Positions 1-8,078 of a stretch of DNA of 64,000 nt are shown here, piece by piece. Below the pieces are notes generated by a model. It made no database searches, had not been told where the DNA came from, and saw only the letters and a program-made list of their open reading frames with translations. The stretch comes from Streptomyces sp. QL37 (GTDB lineage Bacteria; Actinomycetota; Actinomycetes; Streptomycetales; Streptomycetaceae). A program made the position numbers and the translations under genes. Within the stretch, counting starts at the first letter, position 1. Each line of letters begins with the position of its first letter. The stretch is from contig NZ_PTJS01000001.1 in assembly GCF_002941025.1 (NCBI RefSeq), positions 186,001 to 250,000 of the forward strand, given 5' to 3'.

Positions 1-2175
1 CCCTGGCCCAGGGCCGTCGTCGTCCCTGGCCACCGTCGTCGTCCGGGTCGCGGCGTCGGCCAGGCCGGCCGGTGAGCCCTCCGGAAGCCCGCTCTGGAGC
101 AGCGCGGTCGGCAGCAGGACCACGGCGGTCGTGCCCCCGTACGGGGATGTACGCAGCCGGACCTTGATGCGGTGACGGGCGGAGAGCCTGCTCACCACGA
201 AGAGACCGAGCCGGTCGCTGTCGAAGAGGTCGAGGGTCTCGGACTGTTCGATGCGGCCGTTGGCCTCGTCGAGCAGTTCCCTGCCCATGCCGAGCCCTCG
301 GTCCTCGATCTCCAAGGCGTATCCGTTGCCCACGGGTTCCCCGCTGATCCGCACCTTGGTGTGCGGTGGCGAGAACTGGGCCGCGTTCTCCACGAGTTCG
401 GCCAGCAGATGGGTGAGGTCGGCCACCGCCGCGCCCTTCACGCCGGCGTCCGGCAGCGCCCGCACCTCCACGCGCGCGTAGTCCTCGATCTCCGAGACCG
501 CCGCGCGTACGACGTCGGTCAGCGGCACGGGCATCCGCCAGGCGCGCCCCGGGGCGGCGCCGGAGAGGATGATCAGGCTCTCGGCGTGCCGTCTCATGCG
601 GGTGGTGAGGTGGTCGAGACGGAACAGGTCACCGAGTTCGCCCGGGTCGTCGGCACGGCGCTCCATGCCGTCGAGGAGGGCGAGCTGGCGGTGGACGAGG
701 ACCTGGCTGCGGCGGGCCAGGTTGACGAAGACGCCGGAGATGCCGCTGGCGAGTTCGGCGCGTTCGACCGCGGCGTCGAGGGCCGCCCGGTGCACGGTGT
801 CCAGGGCTTCCCCGACCTGGCCGATCTCGTCGTGGGGCGTCCGTCCGGGCGGCGCTTCGGCCCGCACGTCGATCTCCTCACCGGCACGCAGGCGCCGCAT
901 GGCGTGGGGAAGTTTGTGCCGGGCGATCTCCAGCGCACCGTCCCGGAGGCCGACGAGTTCGACGACGAGTCCGCGGCCGATCCGCACGGAGATCACCAAC
1001 GAGGCGGCGGCGGCGAGGAATCCGAGCAGGACAGCTGCCCCCGCCGGGCTGAACAGCGCACGTGTGAAGGGGCCCGAGCGGTCGGAGGCGCGGGCGCCGG
1101 CCGGCGTCCCGATGGCCCTCAGCTCCGTGCCTACGGTCGCCACGTCCCGCTCCCAGGCGGCGGACGGCGCCGCCTGTGCGGCGCGGCGCCCGGGGGGTGC
1201 GGCCAGCACGCTGTCCTCGGCCGCCGTGAGCCGTCGGTAGGCGCTGCGCTCCGTGAGGACACGCCAGGCCTCACGGACGGTGGCCGGCAGATCGGCTCCG
1301 GCCGCCCCGGCCAGAGCCCGGCGGGTCGCCACGGCGCCGGTGAACAGGCGCAGTTGTTCCCCTTCGAGTCCGCCGGTCAGTACGGCCGACGCCAGCAGTG
1401 CCTCCTCGCGGGCCAGCATCTCCCCGCTCCGGCTCAGTTCGAGAAGAACACGGGCCTCCGCCCCGGTTTCGGCGTCCTGTGTGCCGGTCAGGGCCCCGAA
1501 GACACCGAAGGCCGCGGAGATGGCCTCGGTGTACCGCGTGTACGCGGTGCGCGTCTCCGCCTCGGTGGCCCGGGACGCTCCGGGATCGCCCTCCGACGGG
1601 TCCAGGATCGCGGTGCGCAGGCTCCGCAGTCGCTGCGTCCGGTCCAGGAACGTGCTCAGCCGGCCGGCGGCGCCCGCGGAGAGGATGCCGGCGTCGGCGA
1701 CGGTGTGTGCGTCGCCCAGGCGCAGGGCTTCCAGTGCCGTGTCGGTGCGTTCTGCCCGCTGCTGCAGGGCTCCGGCGTGCCCGGCGCCGGGGGCGGCCAG
1801 CTGACGCAGTGCCGCAGTGCGTTCGCTCTGCAGCGCGCCGACGGCTGCGGCGACCGGGACTCGTACGGTGCTGTCCACGCGCTGGACCTCACGCAGGCGT
1901 GCCACGTCCTGCGCCGTGGTGACGGTGGCGAGTCCCCAGAGGGCGAGCAGAGAGACGACGGGCACCATCAGCAGTGAAATGATCTTTGCCCGTACGGTCC
2001 GGGGGCGGAGAGACCCGCGTCCCGGCACGGGCCCTGCGGGGTCAGGCCGCTCCGCCTCGGGCTCGGGACGTTCGTCCGCAGGTGGTCCGGCGTGTGCGCG
2101 CCGTCCGCGCGGCGGTGTCACGGACCGGCCGGCGTGCGCGCCGGGGCCCGGGGTCGTCGTACGGGGTGTACGCAT
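1..2175 (-). CDS. Nitrate/nitrite-sensing-type sensor histidine kinase, partial (C-terminus beyond left edge)
   Basis: Membrane sensor kinase read on the minus strand from an ATG at 2175; 725 codons lie in the window and the frame is still open at base 1. After a Pro/Arg-rich cytoplasmic start there is a membrane helix near residues 65-90, a long helical extracytoplasmic region resembling a NIT domain (about 90-365), a second helix near 370-392, and a HAMP-like linker. The phosphoacceptor region holds the LDHLTTRMRRHAES stretch, and the ATPase domain shows the N box (ELVENAAQFS), the G1 box (EDRGLGMG) and RLGLFVVSRL. This architecture is that of the CvnA kinases of Streptomyces conservons, whose roadblock, DUF742 and GTPase genes would lie past the left edge; that context is inference. 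The antisense strand is also open for about 600 codons, a GC-bias artefact. Confidence 0.85.
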   Translation of the reverse strand, partial: MRTPRTTTPGPGAHAGRSVTPPRGRRAHAGPPADERPEPEAERPDPAGPVPGRGSLRPRTVRAKIISLLMVPVVSLLALWGLATVTTAQDVARLREVQRVDSTVRVPVAAAVGALQSERTAALRQLAAPGAGHAGALQQRAERTDTALEALRLGDAHTVADAGILSAGAAGRLSTFLDRTQRLRSLRTAILDPSEGDPGASRATEAETRTAYTRYTEAISAAFGVFGALTGTQDAETGAEARVLLELSRSGEMLAREEALLASAVLTGGLEGEQLRLFTGAVATRRALAGAAGADLPATVREAWRVLTERSAYRRLTAAEDSVLAAPPGRRAAQAAPSAAWERDVATVGTELRAIGTPAGARASDRSGPFTRALFSPAGAAVLLGFLAAAASLVISVRIGRGLVVELVGLRDGALEIARHKLPHAMRRLRAGEEIDVRAEAPPGRTPHDEIGQVGEALDTVHRAALDAAVERAELASGISGVFVNLARRSQVLVHRQLALLDGMERRADDPGELGDLFRLDHLTTRMRRHAESLIILSGAAPGRAWRMPVPLTDVVRAAVSEIEDYARVEVRALPDAGVKGAAVADLTHLLAELVENAAQFSPPHTKVRISGEPVGNGYALEIEDRGLGMGRELLDEANGRIEQSETLDLFDSDRLGLFVVSRLSARHRIKVRLRTSPYGGTTAVVLLPTALLQSGLPEGSPAGLADAATRTTTVARDDDGPGPG

Positions 2176-2243
2176 GGCCTCCTCGTTCCGGGTGCGGAGC
2201 TCTGTGCCCCGAATCGCTGTGTACGGCGGATGAGCAGTGGCTG

Positions 2244-3041
2244 TCAGGTGGTGGCGGACTCGGCGGGCCGTTCGGCGGGGGCGGCCTCGGGTGCCCGGGT
2301 CGGGGCCGCTGCCGTGTGGAGCCGGGCCGGCGGGGAGAGGGCGACGAACGCCGAGGTCAGGAAGAGGTACGAGCCGAGACCGACGGCGAGCGGAAAGATG
2401 AACTGCATCACCGTGGCTCCGGGGAGTTCGGCTCCCGAGGGTGCGACCCGGACGGCGACCGCCAGCATTCCGGTGTAGTGCATGCTGCTCACCGCCGCGC
2501 CCATGACGAGCGACGCGATGGCCACGGCGCCGGGCGATCTGATGTGGAGTGCGGCCCAGAGGGCCGCCGTGGCGGCGACGACGGCGATGACGACGGAGAC
2601 GGTCACCAGCAGCGGGTCGTAGGCGATGGTGCCGTGGAGGCGCAGTGCGGCCATGCCCAGGTAGTGCATGCTGGCGACGCCGAGGCCCGTCGTGAGCCCG
2701 CCGACGAAGAGGGATCGCGTGCGCTCGCGGCCGTAGCCGACGGTGAAGACCCCCGCCCCGACGACCAGCATGGCGACCAGCAGGCTGAGCAGGGTGAGCG
2801 GCACGTCGTAGCGGATGTCGGTGCCGGTGACGCCGAATCCGAGCATGGCGACGAAGTGCATCGTCCAGATGCCGGTGCCGAGGGCGGACGCGGCCGTGAG
2901 GAGCCAGTTGCGGCGTGAACGGCCGCTGGTGCCGAGCGCCCGCACGGTGCAGCGGAGTCCCAGTGCGGCGCCCACCGCTGCCATCGCGTACGACAGCACG
3001 GGGGTAAGCCAGCCGAAGGTGGCGTGGTCCAGGTGTCCCAT
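2244..3041 (-). CDS. MHYT-domain integral membrane sensor protein
   Basis: A 265-residue protein with about seven hydrophobic segments and three copies of the MHYT-type signature: MHF at residues 61-63, MHY at 125-127 and MHYT at 187-190, each near the outer face of a helix. In known MHYT proteins these residues are proposed to bind a metal such as copper and to sense a gas (O2, CO or NO). Unlike many MHYT proteins there is no GGDEF, EAL or kinase domain: the C-terminus is a short Ala/Pro-rich cytoplasmic tail. It may therefore signal through a partner. The neighbouring sensor kinase, on the same strand 68 bases downstream, is a possible partner, but this is inference. Confidence 0.88.
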   Translation of the reverse strand: MGHLDHATFGWLTPVLSYAMAAVGAALGLRCTVRALGTSGRSRRNWLLTAASALGTGIWTMHFVAMLGFGVTGTDIRYDVPLTLLSLLVAMLVVGAGVFTVGYGRERTRSLFVGGLTTGLGVASMHYLGMAALRLHGTIAYDPLLVTVSVVIAVVAATAALWAALHIRSPGAVAIASLVMGAAVSSMHYTGMLAVAVRVAPSGAELPGATVMQFIFPLAVGLGSYLFLTSAFVALSPPARLHTAAAPTRAPEAAPAERPAESATT

Positions 3042-3202
3042 GGATCCGGGACGCTAGCCCGCGCAGGGGCGCACACCAGGGGCGCATTTCGAAAGGTGCT
3101 GGGATATGACAGAGAGATGTTCCCGAACGATCAGCCAACGTTCGAACGGGTGCACCGCTTCATGCCGTTCCGCTCGGGTGCGGACTGCGCGATCATGACC
3201 GT

Positions 3203-3802
3203 ATGGCTGACGACCGGACCCACGTCCAGGACTTCTTCTCCGCCCGGGCGGCGGGCTGGGACCGCCGTTTCCCCGATGACGGCCCCGCCTTCGCCGTCGC
3301 CGTCGGGGAGCTCGGTCTGCGTCCCGGTGGCACCGTGCTCGACGCGGGGTGCGGTACGGGGCGCGCGCTGCCGGCGCTGCGCACCGCCGTCGGGCCCGGT
3401 GGAACCGTTCTCGGGGCCGACCTGACGCCCGCGATGCTGGATGCGGCCCGGCGGGCGGGGAGGGCGGCGAACGCCGCGCTGCTGCTGGCCGATGCCTCAC
3501 GGCTTCCGCTGCGGGCCGGGTCCCTCGACGCCGTCTTCGCCGCTGGACTGATCTCGCATCTCCCACACCCCGGGCGGGGGCTCTCGGAGCTGGCACGGGT
3601 GGTGCGTCCGGGTGGCCGGCTCGCGCTGCTCCACCCCATAGGCCGCGCCGCGCTGGCCGCACGGCACGGCCGGGCCCTTTCGGACGACGACCTCAGGGCG
3701 GAGCCGCGCCTCACGCTCATGCTGGCGGACGCGGGCTGGCGGCTGGACGCCTACGCCGACGAGGACAGCCGATTCCTGGCACTGGCGGTTCGGACCGGCT
3801 GA
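3203..3802 (+). CDS. Class I SAM-dependent methyltransferase (UbiE/Methyltransf_11 type)
   Basis: A 199-residue Rossmann methyltransferase. Motif I is VLDAGCGTGRALPAL (about residues 44-58). The acidic residue after strand 2 lies in GADLTPAMLD, LLLADASRLPL contributes motif II, and ARVVRPGGRLALLHP is the post-motif. The substrate cannot be told from the sequence. No Shine-Dalgarno sequence precedes the ATG at 3203, but a GATCAT element sits 6 bases upstream, so a leaderless transcript is possible. The gene is divergent from the MHYT gene and convergent with the MpaB-like gene. Confidence 0.85.
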   Translation: MADDRTHVQDFFSARAAGWDRRFPDDGPAFAVAVGELGLRPGGTVLDAGCGTGRALPALRTAVGPGGTVLGADLTPAMLDAARRAGRAANAALLLADASRLPLRAGSLDAVFAAGLISHLPHPGRGLSELARVVRPGGRLALLHPIGRAALAARHGRALSDDDLRAEPRLTLMLADAGWRLDAYADEDSRFLALAVRTG

Positions 3803-3866
3803 GCGGCCGCCCTCAGGTTCCCGAACACCCTCGGCCCCACCGTCCCGTCGGCCGCGCTCCCGATGA

Positions 3867-4772
3867 TCACTCGGCCGGTGCGTCCGAGGGCCGACCGTGC
3901 GGCACGGGGCAACCGCGCACGCCCGGTGTGGGGAACGTGCCGAGCGCGGCCAGCTCGTAGCCGTCCGGGTAGCCCTTGATCTCCGGGTTCTGGCGGGCGT
4001 AATGAGGAGTCGAACGCGGCGGCATGAGCCGTACGGCGCGGGCCCTCAGGCGCAGTGCCCCGCGCGTCAGCCCCCGGGCGAGCGGCCCCGGCCGCTCGTA
4101 CCGGAACGCCTGGAGCAGCGAGTCGTCCAGCAGAGCCATGCTCGCCTTACGGACCACGGGAGCGAGCGGTGGCGGGTACCAGGAGCCCATCAGGGCCAGG
4201 GTCGCGTCCGAGACCGCGCGGGCGCCCTCGTCCCAGCCGAAGTGCTCCTCCTCGTACGAGTCCAGCGCGCGCTCGAAGTCCTCGTACGTCTGCGGGACGT
4301 CCTGGATGCCCATCCGCGCGCCGAGCGTGCGGTAGTAGGCGGCGAAGGCGCGCAGTTCGTGGCCGGACAGCCTGCGCCATCCGTACGTGTCGAGCCAGCG
4401 CTTGGGGGTGACGACGAAGGTGCACAGCACATAGCGCATGTCGTCGTTGCTGATGTCGTAGCCGCGGTGCATCCGGTTGATCCGCCGGACGGCTGTGCGG
4501 CCCTCTTCGCTGTCGAAGCCGTGCTCGACGACGGCGTCGAGAAGAAGTGCGGTGTCGTCGTACCTCTTCTGTGAACGTTCCGTCAGTTCCGCTGTCTCGG
4601 CCAGTAGTCGGCCGATGCTGGGGACTGCGTACGTACGGTACAGGGCAAGTTCGAGAGCGCGGGTGATGTCCCAGGGGAACTCGTACGACACGGTGAGCCG
4701 GTAGATCTCCAGGAAGTCCCGCTCCGGGTCCAGCCGCTGGATCTCCTTCAGGCGTTCGAACCGCTTCACCAT
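3867..4772 (-). CDS. MpaB/DUF2236-family oxygenase (latex-clearing-protein fold)
   Basis: A 301-residue protein matching the DUF2236 family, named after fungal MpaB and rubber oxygenase. Recognisable parts are the RRINRMHRGYDISNDDMRYV block, which contains the conserved His region thought to hold heme in relatives, followed by a buried helix with TFVVTPKRWLDTYGWR and a region with YYRTLGARMGI. The C-terminus ends at the family's usual place. No signal peptide is visible, so it is probably cytoplasmic. Relatives are b-type heme oxygenases, but most bacterial members have no known substrate, and none is suggested by neighbours. Confidence 0.8.
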   Translation of the reverse strand: MVKRFERLKEIQRLDPERDFLEIYRLTVSYEFPWDITRALELALYRTYAVPSIGRLLAETAELTERSQKRYDDTALLLDAVVEHGFDSEEGRTAVRRINRMHRGYDISNDDMRYVLCTFVVTPKRWLDTYGWRRLSGHELRAFAAYYRTLGARMGIQDVPQTYEDFERALDSYEEEHFGWDEGARAVSDATLALMGSWYPPPLAPVVRKASMALLDDSLLQAFRYERPGPLARGLTRGALRLRARAVRLMPPRSTPHYARQNPEIKGYPDGYELAALGTFPTPGVRGCPVPHGRPSDAPAE

Positions 4773-4981
4773 GCTGTTCCCCCCTCGTCGGCCGGAGTCA
4801 CAACCCTACGTGTGCCGGGCGTGCCCGGCACCACGGCACGAGGGGTGCCGTGGCGCGCCCCGGTGGCCGGTGGCGTGCTCCAGTACGCGGCCGTTTTCGC
4901 TTGTCAGGGCCTCGACGGCAGGGTTACCGAGTAGTTAAGGTGCGCCGACGGACCAAGCGATCAGGGATGAGGGTGGGTGCT

Positions 4982-5884
4982 GTGGCTACGACGGACGACA
5001 CGGTCGCCGACGACGACGCGCTGTTTGTGCTGACCGCGGTACTGCTGACGCCCGCGCAGTTCCCGAGCGTGCTCGGCGACGACTACGTGGCCGCGTGCGC
5101 CGCGCTCGGTCTGGAGCCGTATGCCGAGGGGTACGGCCTCGTGCTCGGTCAGGACAGCGACGGCGCCCGGTGGACCGTGGTCGTCGAGGACGTCTCGCTG
5201 GTGGCTGTCGCCATCGCCTCGTGGGACTGCGGGATGGAGTACGACCTCTCCCCCGACGACCGCTCGGTGGTCTGCGCGCTTCCGGGGTGGCCGCTCGCAC
5301 TTTCGGTCGCGGCGCCCGGCGTCCCCGAGCCGCATGACCCGCTGCCCGGCCCGGAGGAGGAGGGCCCGGCACCGCTGACGCCGCCCGACACCGAGGTCTG
5401 GGGGGCGCCGCAGCGGCGCCTCGGCGCGGACGAGATCGCCCTGCAGTGGGCCGCGTGGCGCGAGCAGATCGACGACGAGACCGCGTTCGTCCGGCCCGAG
5501 GAGCCCGGCCCGGACAGCGAGGTCCCCGAGGGGGAAGCCCCGGAGACCGAGATTCCCGGCTGGGAAGCCGCGGCTGCAGAAGCGAGGAGCACGGCGGAGG
5601 CCGCCGCCTCCGGTCAGCACCCCGGCGTGCGCAAGGCACTCGAAGCGGCCCGGGCGTATGTCGAGTCTCCGCCCCCGCCCGGCCGGATCCGCTCCGCGTT
5701 CGCCCCTGGCGGGGCCCGCACGCTGCGGGCCGACGGCCCCGGCTGGTCCCTGGTGGCCAGGACCGACGACATCGCGTTCATCCTGCTGGACGAGGAACCG
5801 GGTGAGATCATGCCGGTCGGACGCGGCCCGGAGCTGCCGGGCCTGCTGAAGTCTCTCGACGAACTGGCCGTCCGGCCTTCCTGA
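4982..5884 (+). CDS. Conserved hypothetical acidic protein
   Basis: About 300 residues. I chose the GTG at 4982 because AGGG lies 8 bases upstream; ATG 4967 and a more distal ATG at 4850 are in frame but lack a usable ribosome site. The N-terminal 110 residues form a compact alpha/beta-looking domain (FVLTAVLLTPAQFPSVLG). A Pro/Glu-rich acidic linker (about 120-220) follows, then a C-terminal segment ending in FILLDEEPGEIMPVGRGPEL and SLDELAVRPS. There is no signal peptide or membrane segment. I do not recognise a family with a known function. It is monocistronic and faces the MOSC gene across a strong terminator hairpin. Confidence 0.7.
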   Translation: MATTDDTVADDDALFVLTAVLLTPAQFPSVLGDDYVAACAALGLEPYAEGYGLVLGQDSDGARWTVVVEDVSLVAVAIASWDCGMEYDLSPDDRSVVCALPGWPLALSVAAPGVPEPHDPLPGPEEEGPAPLTPPDTEVWGAPQRRLGADEIALQWAAWREQIDDETAFVRPEEPGPDSEVPEGEAPETEIPGWEAAAAEARSTAEAAASGQHPGVRKALEAARAYVESPPPPGRIRSAFAPGGARTLRADGPGWSLVARTDDIAFILLDEEPGEIMPVGRGPELPGLLKSLDELAVRPS

Positions 5885-5898
5885 GCCGTGCCGTACGG

Positions 5899-5932
5899 AC
5901 GGGTCGTGCGAGGCACGCCCCGCACGACCCGT
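5899..5932. terminator. Bidirectional terminator hairpin
   Basis: A perfect 12-bp inverted repeat (5899-5910 with 5921-5932, arm ACGGGTCGTGCG) and a 10-base loop lie exactly between two converging genes that end at 5884 and 5938. There is no clear T-run, as is common in high-GC actinomycetes. Confidence 0.75.
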
Positions 5933-5937
5933 GTGTA

Positions 5938-6480
5938 CTACACGCGCTCTAGTGGACGATGCGGCCCGACGGGCAGTTCCGCCTCGACCGCGTCGCCTGG
6001 CCGCACGATTCCGCCCGCCCTGACGACGCCCATGATTCCGGCCTTGCGGACGACGGTGCCGTCGTCCGCGCGGCCGACGACCTGCTTGAGCAGTCCGCCC
6101 TGGAAATTGTCGATCTGCAGACAGGGATTCCGCAGGCCGGTCACCTCGACGACGGCTTCGCCGCCGAGGCGGAGCAGCGTGCCCACGGGGAGCGAGAGGA
6201 GATCGATTCCGCTGGTGGTGATGTTCTCCCCGAGGTCGCCCGGGCCGACCTCGAATCCCGCGTCCCCTAGCTCGGCGAAGAGCTCCTGATGGATCAGGTG
6301 GACCTGACGCAGATTGGGCTGCGTCGGGTCCTGGGCGACCCGCGAGCGGTGTTTCACCGTGACACCGGCGTGTACGTCCCCCTCCACACCGAGTCCGGCG
6401 AGGAGCGTCACACTGCCCCTGTTCGGCTTGGTGAAGGAGTACTCGCCGTTGCTGCTGACCGCGATGACCGTGCTGTTCAG
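5938..6480 (-). CDS. MOSC domain-containing protein, probable CTG start
   Basis: A 180-residue MOSC protein, the sulfur-carrier domain named after MoCo sulfurase. It shows GVEGDVHAG (residues ~30-38), RQVHLIHQEL, GDLGENITTSGIDL, and NPCLQIDNFQGG with the conserved Cys that carries persulfide in relatives. It resembles stand-alone YiiM/YuaD-type proteins that act on reduced, often N-hydroxylated, compounds with the molybdenum cofactor. The upstream gene ends in TGA at 6479-6477. A CTG at 6480-6478 overlaps it (CTGA), with AAGGAG 8 bases upstream. No ATG or GTG fits this position, so a CTG start with translational coupling is the best reading. Alternative upstream starts would run through the preceding gene. 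Confidence 0.85.
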   Translation of the reverse strand: MNSTVIAVSSNGEYSFTKPNRGSVTLLAGLGVEGDVHAGVTVKHRSRVAQDPTQPNLRQVHLIHQELFAELGDAGFEVGPGDLGENITTSGIDLLSLPVGTLLRLGGEAVVEVTGLRNPCLQIDNFQGGLLKQVVGRADDGTVVRKAGIMGVVRAGGIVRPGDAVEAELPVGPHRPLERV

Positions 6481-6659
6481 CGCCCTATCTCCTTGCGACT
6501 GATCCTGCGGAGCCTGCGCCTCTGCGACGGGTCGAGCATCAGGTACCCGACCGTGGGTACGCCGATGAGGACCAGCAGCGACCACCAGAATCCGATGAGC
6601 GGAATCAGGACGACTGCTGCGACTACTCCCCCGATGGCGATCTTTGCACCGTTCGACAT
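6477..6659 (-). CDS. Small two-helix membrane protein, unknown function
   Basis: A 60-residue protein starting at ATG 6659, with GGAGGAGG 8 bases upstream. It has two hydrophobic helices (IAIGGVVAAVVLIPLIGFWW and SLLVLIGVPTVGYLML) and a basic C-terminal tail (SQRRRLRRISRKEIGR), so the tail is probably cytoplasmic. Its stop codon overlaps the CTG start of the MOSC gene, which makes the pair an operon. I do not recognise a named family. Confidence 0.7.
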   Translation of the reverse strand: MSNGAKIAIGGVVAAVVLIPLIGFWWSLLVLIGVPTVGYLMLDPSQRRRLRRISRKEIGR

Positions 6660-6755
6660 GATCCGTGCCTCCTCCGCGGCCGGGGCCGCTCCTGATGAGA
6701 GAACGCCTGCGAACCCCCGTCGGTTCCGGCTGTGCGGCACAAGCACCGCGACGGT

Positions 6756-7820
6756 CTACCGGAGCGGCTCGCCGACCTCGTGCATGTGTTCCAGCGCCTG
6801 CCGGTAGGACTCGATGATGCCGGTCTCCGCGTACGGCATCCCGATCGAGGCACAGTGCGCCTTCACCAGCGGCTGGGCGAGCCGGAGGTGGGGGCGGGGC
6901 ATGCTCGGGAAGAGGTGGTGCTCGATCTGGTAGTTGAGGCCGCCGAGCAACCAGTCGGTGAGTACGGCACCCTTCACGTTGCGCGAGGTGAGGACCTGTC
7001 GCTGCAGGTGACCCCAGCGGTCGCCTTCGGGGTCCGGCATCTCCATGCCCTTGTGGTTCGGGGCGAAGGCCATGCCCAGGTGGAGACCGAACAGGGCGTG
7101 GTGCACCAGGGCGAAGACGACGGCCTTGCCCGGGGACATGACGCTCAGGAGCAGCGTGGCGTACAGCGCGAGGTGACCGGTCAGCAGAAGGCCGGACAGC
7201 ACGCGTTCACGGGCGGGCTGCCGCCGCAGGAACTGGAAGCCGTAGATCTTGAGCGCGATGCCTTCGAGGAGCAGCATCGGGAAGAAGAGCCGCGCCTGGT
7301 TGCGGGTGAGCCAGCGGGCGAAGCCCTCGCGCTGAGCCGCCTGCTTCTGGGTCCATACCAGGGCGCCCACCCCGACGTCGGGGTCCTTGTCTATGTGGTT
7401 GGGGTTGGCGTGGTGGCGTACGTGCTTGTCGTTCCACCAGGCCTCGTTCATTCCGAGGAGCAGATTGGCGTGGACGAGACCGACGATCCGGCCGGCCCTG
7501 CGGTCGCCGGTTATCTGGGCATGGCCCGCGTCGTGCCCGAAGAACGCCGTGCGGGTCCACAGGACGGCCAGCGGCAGGGCGAGGAACAGGTTCCACCAGG
7601 TGTCACCGAGGAACACCATGCCGGTGATCACGGCTCCGAGAGCGACGAGGTTGGCGGTGATCCCCGCCGCGTACCAGCCAGTGCGCCGTTCCAGGAGCCC
7701 CTGCCCCTTGACGGTCTTCAGGAGCGGTGCGAAATCACTTCCGGTGGCCGGCTGGGCCGCCGGACCCTCCGATCCGTCGCCGATATGTTGCGCAACGGTT
7801 GCTGCTACCGCCTGGGGCAT
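6756..7820 (-). CDS. Membrane fatty-acid desaturase (acyl-lipid/acyl-CoA type)
   Basis: A 354-residue integral membrane diiron desaturase. The three histidine boxes are present: HDAGH (about residue 95), HVRHH (about 133) and QIEHH (about 299). The Gln-first third box is typical of front-end and Delta-type lipid desaturases, but there is no fused cytochrome b5 domain. Hydrophobic pairs flank the boxes, as expected for a four-helix membrane enzyme. It should introduce a double bond into membrane fatty acyl chains, with electrons from a ferredoxin system; this is family knowledge. It is divergent from the helicase operon across a 258-base intergenic region. That region carries a GGGGGA/TCCCCC palindrome (7913-7926) of unknown role. 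Confidence 0.9.
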   Translation of the reverse strand: MPQAVAATVAQHIGDGSEGPAAQPATGSDFAPLLKTVKGQGLLERRTGWYAAGITANLVALGAVITGMVFLGDTWWNLFLALPLAVLWTRTAFFGHDAGHAQITGDRRAGRIVGLVHANLLLGMNEAWWNDKHVRHHANPNHIDKDPDVGVGALVWTQKQAAQREGFARWLTRNQARLFFPMLLLEGIALKIYGFQFLRRQPARERVLSGLLLTGHLALYATLLLSVMSPGKAVVFALVHHALFGLHLGMAFAPNHKGMEMPDPEGDRWGHLQRQVLTSRNVKGAVLTDWLLGGLNYQIEHHLFPSMPRPHLRLAQPLVKAHCASIGMPYAETGIIESYRQALEHMHEVGEPLR

Positions 7821-8078
7821 GACGTCTCCGGTTTCTGGGCATCTGCGCTGACCTCGTCAAACGTACGGAGAGCGGGCCTGCGGCAGCCATGGCGCCATCA
7901 CCCCGGTCATGCGGGGGAAATCCCCCTGTCCGGTGGTGTTGCGGGCTGTACCCCAAGCTTCAGAAGGCAGAAACGAGTGAGTTGGATCACTGTGCATTTC
8001 TCCCGGAACGGACCGTGGGTGGAGTACCCTCGGCGAACCCCGGGCTCACTAGTCAAATTTGAGGAATCTGACATCGCT

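Noticed and set aside
172..1977. Long plus-strand open frame opposite the sensor kinase
   Set aside because: It is antisense to clear kinase motifs, has no family match and arises from third-position GC bias.
6732..8078. Upstream in-frame extension of the helicase frame
   Set aside because: It runs antisense to the desaturase His boxes; the helicase-like sequence begins at about 8079.
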